Positions 62,301 to 64,000 of a DNA stretch of 64,000 nt are shown piece after piece. Source of the DNA: Cheilinus undulatus (taxonomy: Eukaryota > Chordata > Actinopteri > Labriformes > Labridae); the NCBI RefSeq assembly GCF_018320785.1, contig NC_054882.1, positions 24,122,719-24,186,718 on the forward strand. Direction: 5' to 3'. Each line of letters opens with the position of its first letter. The first letter of the stretch is position 1. Made by a program: the position numbers and the translations under genes. The notes under the pieces are model-generated. The model saw nothing but the letters and a program-made list of their open reading frames with translations, was not told the DNA's origin and did not search any database.

Positions 62301-63727
62301 AGACCGCGGGGGGCAGGGGCAGCAGAGTCGGGACGCTCAGCTCTCAGAGTACCCCTCTCTGGACTATCAGGGCCTCTATGTGACCCTCGTGACCCTGCTT
62401 GACCTGGTGCCCCTGCTGCAGCATGGTCAGCATGGTGAGTCAAGGCCCAGTGCACCACTGTTTGTCATCATCATCCCCGAGCCGTGTGGCCTGCATGAAG
62501 CCACTGCTGCTTTTTTGGCCTCGTTTTTTGTAACGGGAGGAGAGAAGTCCTGCTGAGGAGTCTTGAGGGATGCATGGGGTGATTGGGAGCACGCTGGATC
62601 CTGTCAACTTAATCGTTCATAAGCCATTGGATACACCAGACATAGGCCTTTCTCTTCTGTGTATCATACCTGACTGCATGTTTGTTATGTAAAGTGGGAG
62701 AAATGTTATACTTATCTTGTCAAGTTGAATAGAAAAGACACATTTACAAATGTATTTTTAGATACTTTTTGTATACATATGTGAATGACTTACTTCCAAG
62801 GCTGCATCACAGTCAGTGCTCTTGTTTTTCATGAATATTTACCACTGTTAACAAAAGCACAAAGCATGAACACCATCTCCTGCTTTTCCTACTCTCCGGA
62901 GGGTAAACTTTACTCCAGTGGCTTTTAAAGAAAGCTCACTACCCTCAGCTGAAACTCATTTTCCAATTTGTTTCACTGTTATATTGTTAAATGAGTGAGA
63001 TTTCATGTAATTTGTGGCTGCATACAGTATGTGAATACTGTATGTACTGTTAATTGAATGGGTGTCTGTGTATCTCTCTTTGTCTTTTTTTGCATTCTCC
63101 CTTTCTCATCAGATCTGGGACAGTCCATATTTTACACAACAACATGCCTCCTGCCCTTTCTCAGTGACGACATTCTCAGCACTTTGCCCTACACTATGAT
63201 CTCCACTTTAGCCACATTTCCCCCTTTCCTCCACAAAGACATCATTGAGTACCTGAGCACCTCTTTCCTCCCCATGGCTATATGTAAGTATGACCTACAA
63301 CAAAAGCCAAATAAAAGTGTGCCTATATGGTGGGATGTTTGCCTTTTTTATATTAAGCAAAATGTGATACTTATTATGCCTTTGATTAACCAAAAATACA
63401 ATCTATATCAACATCCAAAGTCTTTGTAAGCTACCTTTTAAAGATGTTTTGCTCTCTCTTTCACCCTTTCCTTTCTTGTCTGTAGTGGGCTCCACTCGGA
63501 GGGAAGGGGGAGTCCCGGCCTATGTCAATCTCTCTGCTTCCTCTATGCTAATGATTGCAATGCAGTACACCTCAAATCCAGGTAAACCATCATCCTCTCA
63601 AAGCAGGCAAAGAAATAGAACCAGTGCTGTTTTCTTGAGTTTTAATGGCTCTTTTCTCACTTTTCTTACAGTGTATCACTGTCAGTTGCTGGAGTGTCTA
63701 ATGAAGTACAAACAGGAAGTATGGAAG
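53334..63727 (+). CDS. unc79: UNC79, NALCN channel complex scaffold, N-terminal part (6 coding exons, runs off the window)
   Basis: Exons: 53334-53355, 56719-56839, 62121-62434, 63113-63283, 63486-63581 and 63672-63727. All are GT-AG with agreeing phases, giving 260 residues so far; the family protein is over 2,500 residues. The encoded start MSTKAEQFASKIRYLQEYHN and later stretches such as PVPSGTDIANTLKYFSQTLL, SLDYQGLYVTLVTLLDLVPLL, TPSLRPQVSSINPTVTR and LSASSMLMIAMQYTSNP match my memory of vertebrate UNC79 almost residue for residue. No recognised domain lies in this part; it is helical-repeat-like with hydrophobic helices. Known role: UNC79 with UNC80 and FAM155A binds the sodium leak channel NALCN and sets neuronal resting excitability. 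The last exon ends WK|GTATTA, so the gene continues beyond the right edge. A one-residue Gly insertion (RREGGVPA) differs from the human sequence as I recall it. Confidence 0.95.
54420..56029. mobile_element. hAT-like MITE (outer element of a nested pair)
   Basis: Left end TAGGGATGCACGATATTATCG and right end AATATTGTGCATCCCTA are inverted. The flanks GTTTTTTG and GTTTTTTT form a near-perfect 8-base target duplication. The interior matches the copies at 5700 and 41753 but is split by an inserted element at 54547-55868. Sequence continuity on both sides (GCTGGGCC... then GTTTCTTTTTCTTTC) matches the unbroken copies. Confidence 0.8.
54547..55868. mobile_element. Second hAT-like element nested in the first
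   Basis: Ends CAGAGGCGGACTATACC and GGTCTGCCACTG are inverted repeats of a type common in fish (CAGAGGCGGAC-like). Near the ends lie GGGGCCC-rich strings (CCTGGGGCCCTGG; GAGGGGCCCCCATGCC). The interior is AT-rich with no transposase. Flanking octamers GCTGGGCC and GCTATGTC agree at five positions, a possible decayed target duplication. Confidence 0.7.
58034..59366 (-). mobile_element. Tc1-like transposon, near full length, dead
   Basis: A 1333-base copy flanked by TA on both sides (58032-58033, 59367-59368). It has a left end CAGTGCCTATGTAAGCATTCACCCCC and a right end ACTTTTATAGGCACTG. Minus-strand transposase traces run from about 59060 back to 58300, with multiple stops. It is the most complete member of the family also seen at 21401, 25630, 47441 and 63855. 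Confidence 0.85.
59295..59325. repeat. (TAA)n and A run inside Tc1 copy
   Basis: Four to five TAA units followed by about ten A lie in the right inverted repeat of the element at 58034-59366. Confidence 0.85.
59367..59660 (+). mobile_element. tRNA-derived SINE-like repeat
   Basis: A weak A-box-like GTTAGCGCTGCGG (59379-59391) and B-box-like GTTTGAATCCC (59414-59424) are followed by the common fish repeat body: TGCACCTGGGGGTTCTC, CTTCCCACAGTCC, TTAATCGGTGACTCAGAATTG and GGCTCCAGCCCC. It begins exactly where the preceding Tc1 element ends. Confidence 0.6.
59682..59883 (+). mobile_element. tRNA-derived SINE
   Basis: The head GTGCCAATTTAGCTCAGCTGG, followed by TAGAGCA, is a clear Pol III A box, and CAGATTCAAATCCC near 59757 is a decayed B box. 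A short tRNA-unrelated body with CCTGTCCCTCTTAAG and a T/TTA-rich tail ending near 59883 follow. It does not fold as an intact tRNA gene. Confidence 0.7.
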
Positions 63728-63854
63728 GTATTACCCTTTGACACATAACAAAGATAATAAGTCATTCATGAAAAGCGTAATGGAGGAGTTTCATTCCAAA
63801 TAAAGAGCCAAAGCCATGTTGTCTCATCAAATGTGTTTAATAGTATTGTACAGT

Positions 63855-64000
63855 CATAAAATCAATAAAATGGATGTTTCACTCTTTTATTGATTTTATA
63901 AATCAGTCATGGTCAACATGATTTGGCCTTTTTTGACAGAGAAAAAAATTTAAAAATCTCTAATGTCAGAGTGAAAACAGATTTCTACAAAGTAATGTCA
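63855..64000. mobile_element. Tc1-like transposon start, cut by window edge
   Basis: From about 63855 the sequence matches the left part of the 25630 and 58034 family: GGATGTTTCACTCTTTTATT, GGTCAACATGATTTGGCC, GTGAAAACAGATTTCTACAAAGTAATGTCA-like (shared with 47575). It lies in a UNC79 intron and continues past the edge. Confidence 0.7.

Noticed and set aside
1-64000. CRISPR array, operon, bacterial island or integrated virus
   Set aside because: Spliced vertebrate genes span the window; no regularly spaced repeats, ribosome-binding-site-led gene runs or viral protein signatures were seen.

Overview
The window is a piece of a teleost fish chromosome. The genes are split by GT-AG introns, their products closely resemble vertebrate proteins, and the spaces between exons are filled with fish-type repeats: several Tc1/mariner families, hAT-like MITEs, tRNA-derived SINEs and LINE tails. 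I could not run a search, so species and family names rest on recognition only.

Three protein-coding genes are supported. UBR7 (+, coding 3383-9177, 11 exons, 399 aa) is complete. BTBD7 (-, coding 28298 down to 12646, 10 coding exons, 1116 aa) is complete; its 5' UTR continues upstream and its promoter is probably near 45.5-45.9 kb. UNC79 (+, coding from 53334) contributes its first six coding exons (260 aa) and runs off the right edge. As I recall it, the order and orientation UBR7> <BTBD7 UNC79> match the human 14q32 block, so this is conserved synteny. UBR7 and BTBD7 converge tail to tail; BTBD7 and UNC79 diverge head to head.

Layout: 0-3.2 kb is intergenic, with an unexplained open block at 0.29-0.63 kb and a deleted Tc1 copy at 2.3-2.75 kb. 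3.2-9.4 kb is UBR7, whose seventh intron holds a full-length dead Tc1-like element with long inverted repeats. 9.4-12.6 kb holds the two 3' ends. 12.6-28.4 kb holds the BTBD7 coding exons, with two long introns carrying Tc1 and hAT-like relics. 28.4-45.5 kb is presumed BTBD7 5' intron, dense in MITEs, a deleted Tc1 and a truncated LINE. 45.4-53 kb is the presumed intergenic spacer, with a LINE 3' end and two Tc1-like relics. 53-64 kb is the 5' end of UNC79, including a nested hAT-in-hAT insertion and a Tc1-SINE-SINE stack in its introns.

The three genes do not form a pathway: UBR7 is a chromatin/ubiquitin factor, BTBD7 an epithelial-remodelling BTB protein and UNC79 a NALCN-channel scaffold. 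I saw no sign of an undescribed system. The most useful observations concern splicing architecture, upstream ORFs, regulatory-motif candidates and transposon history.
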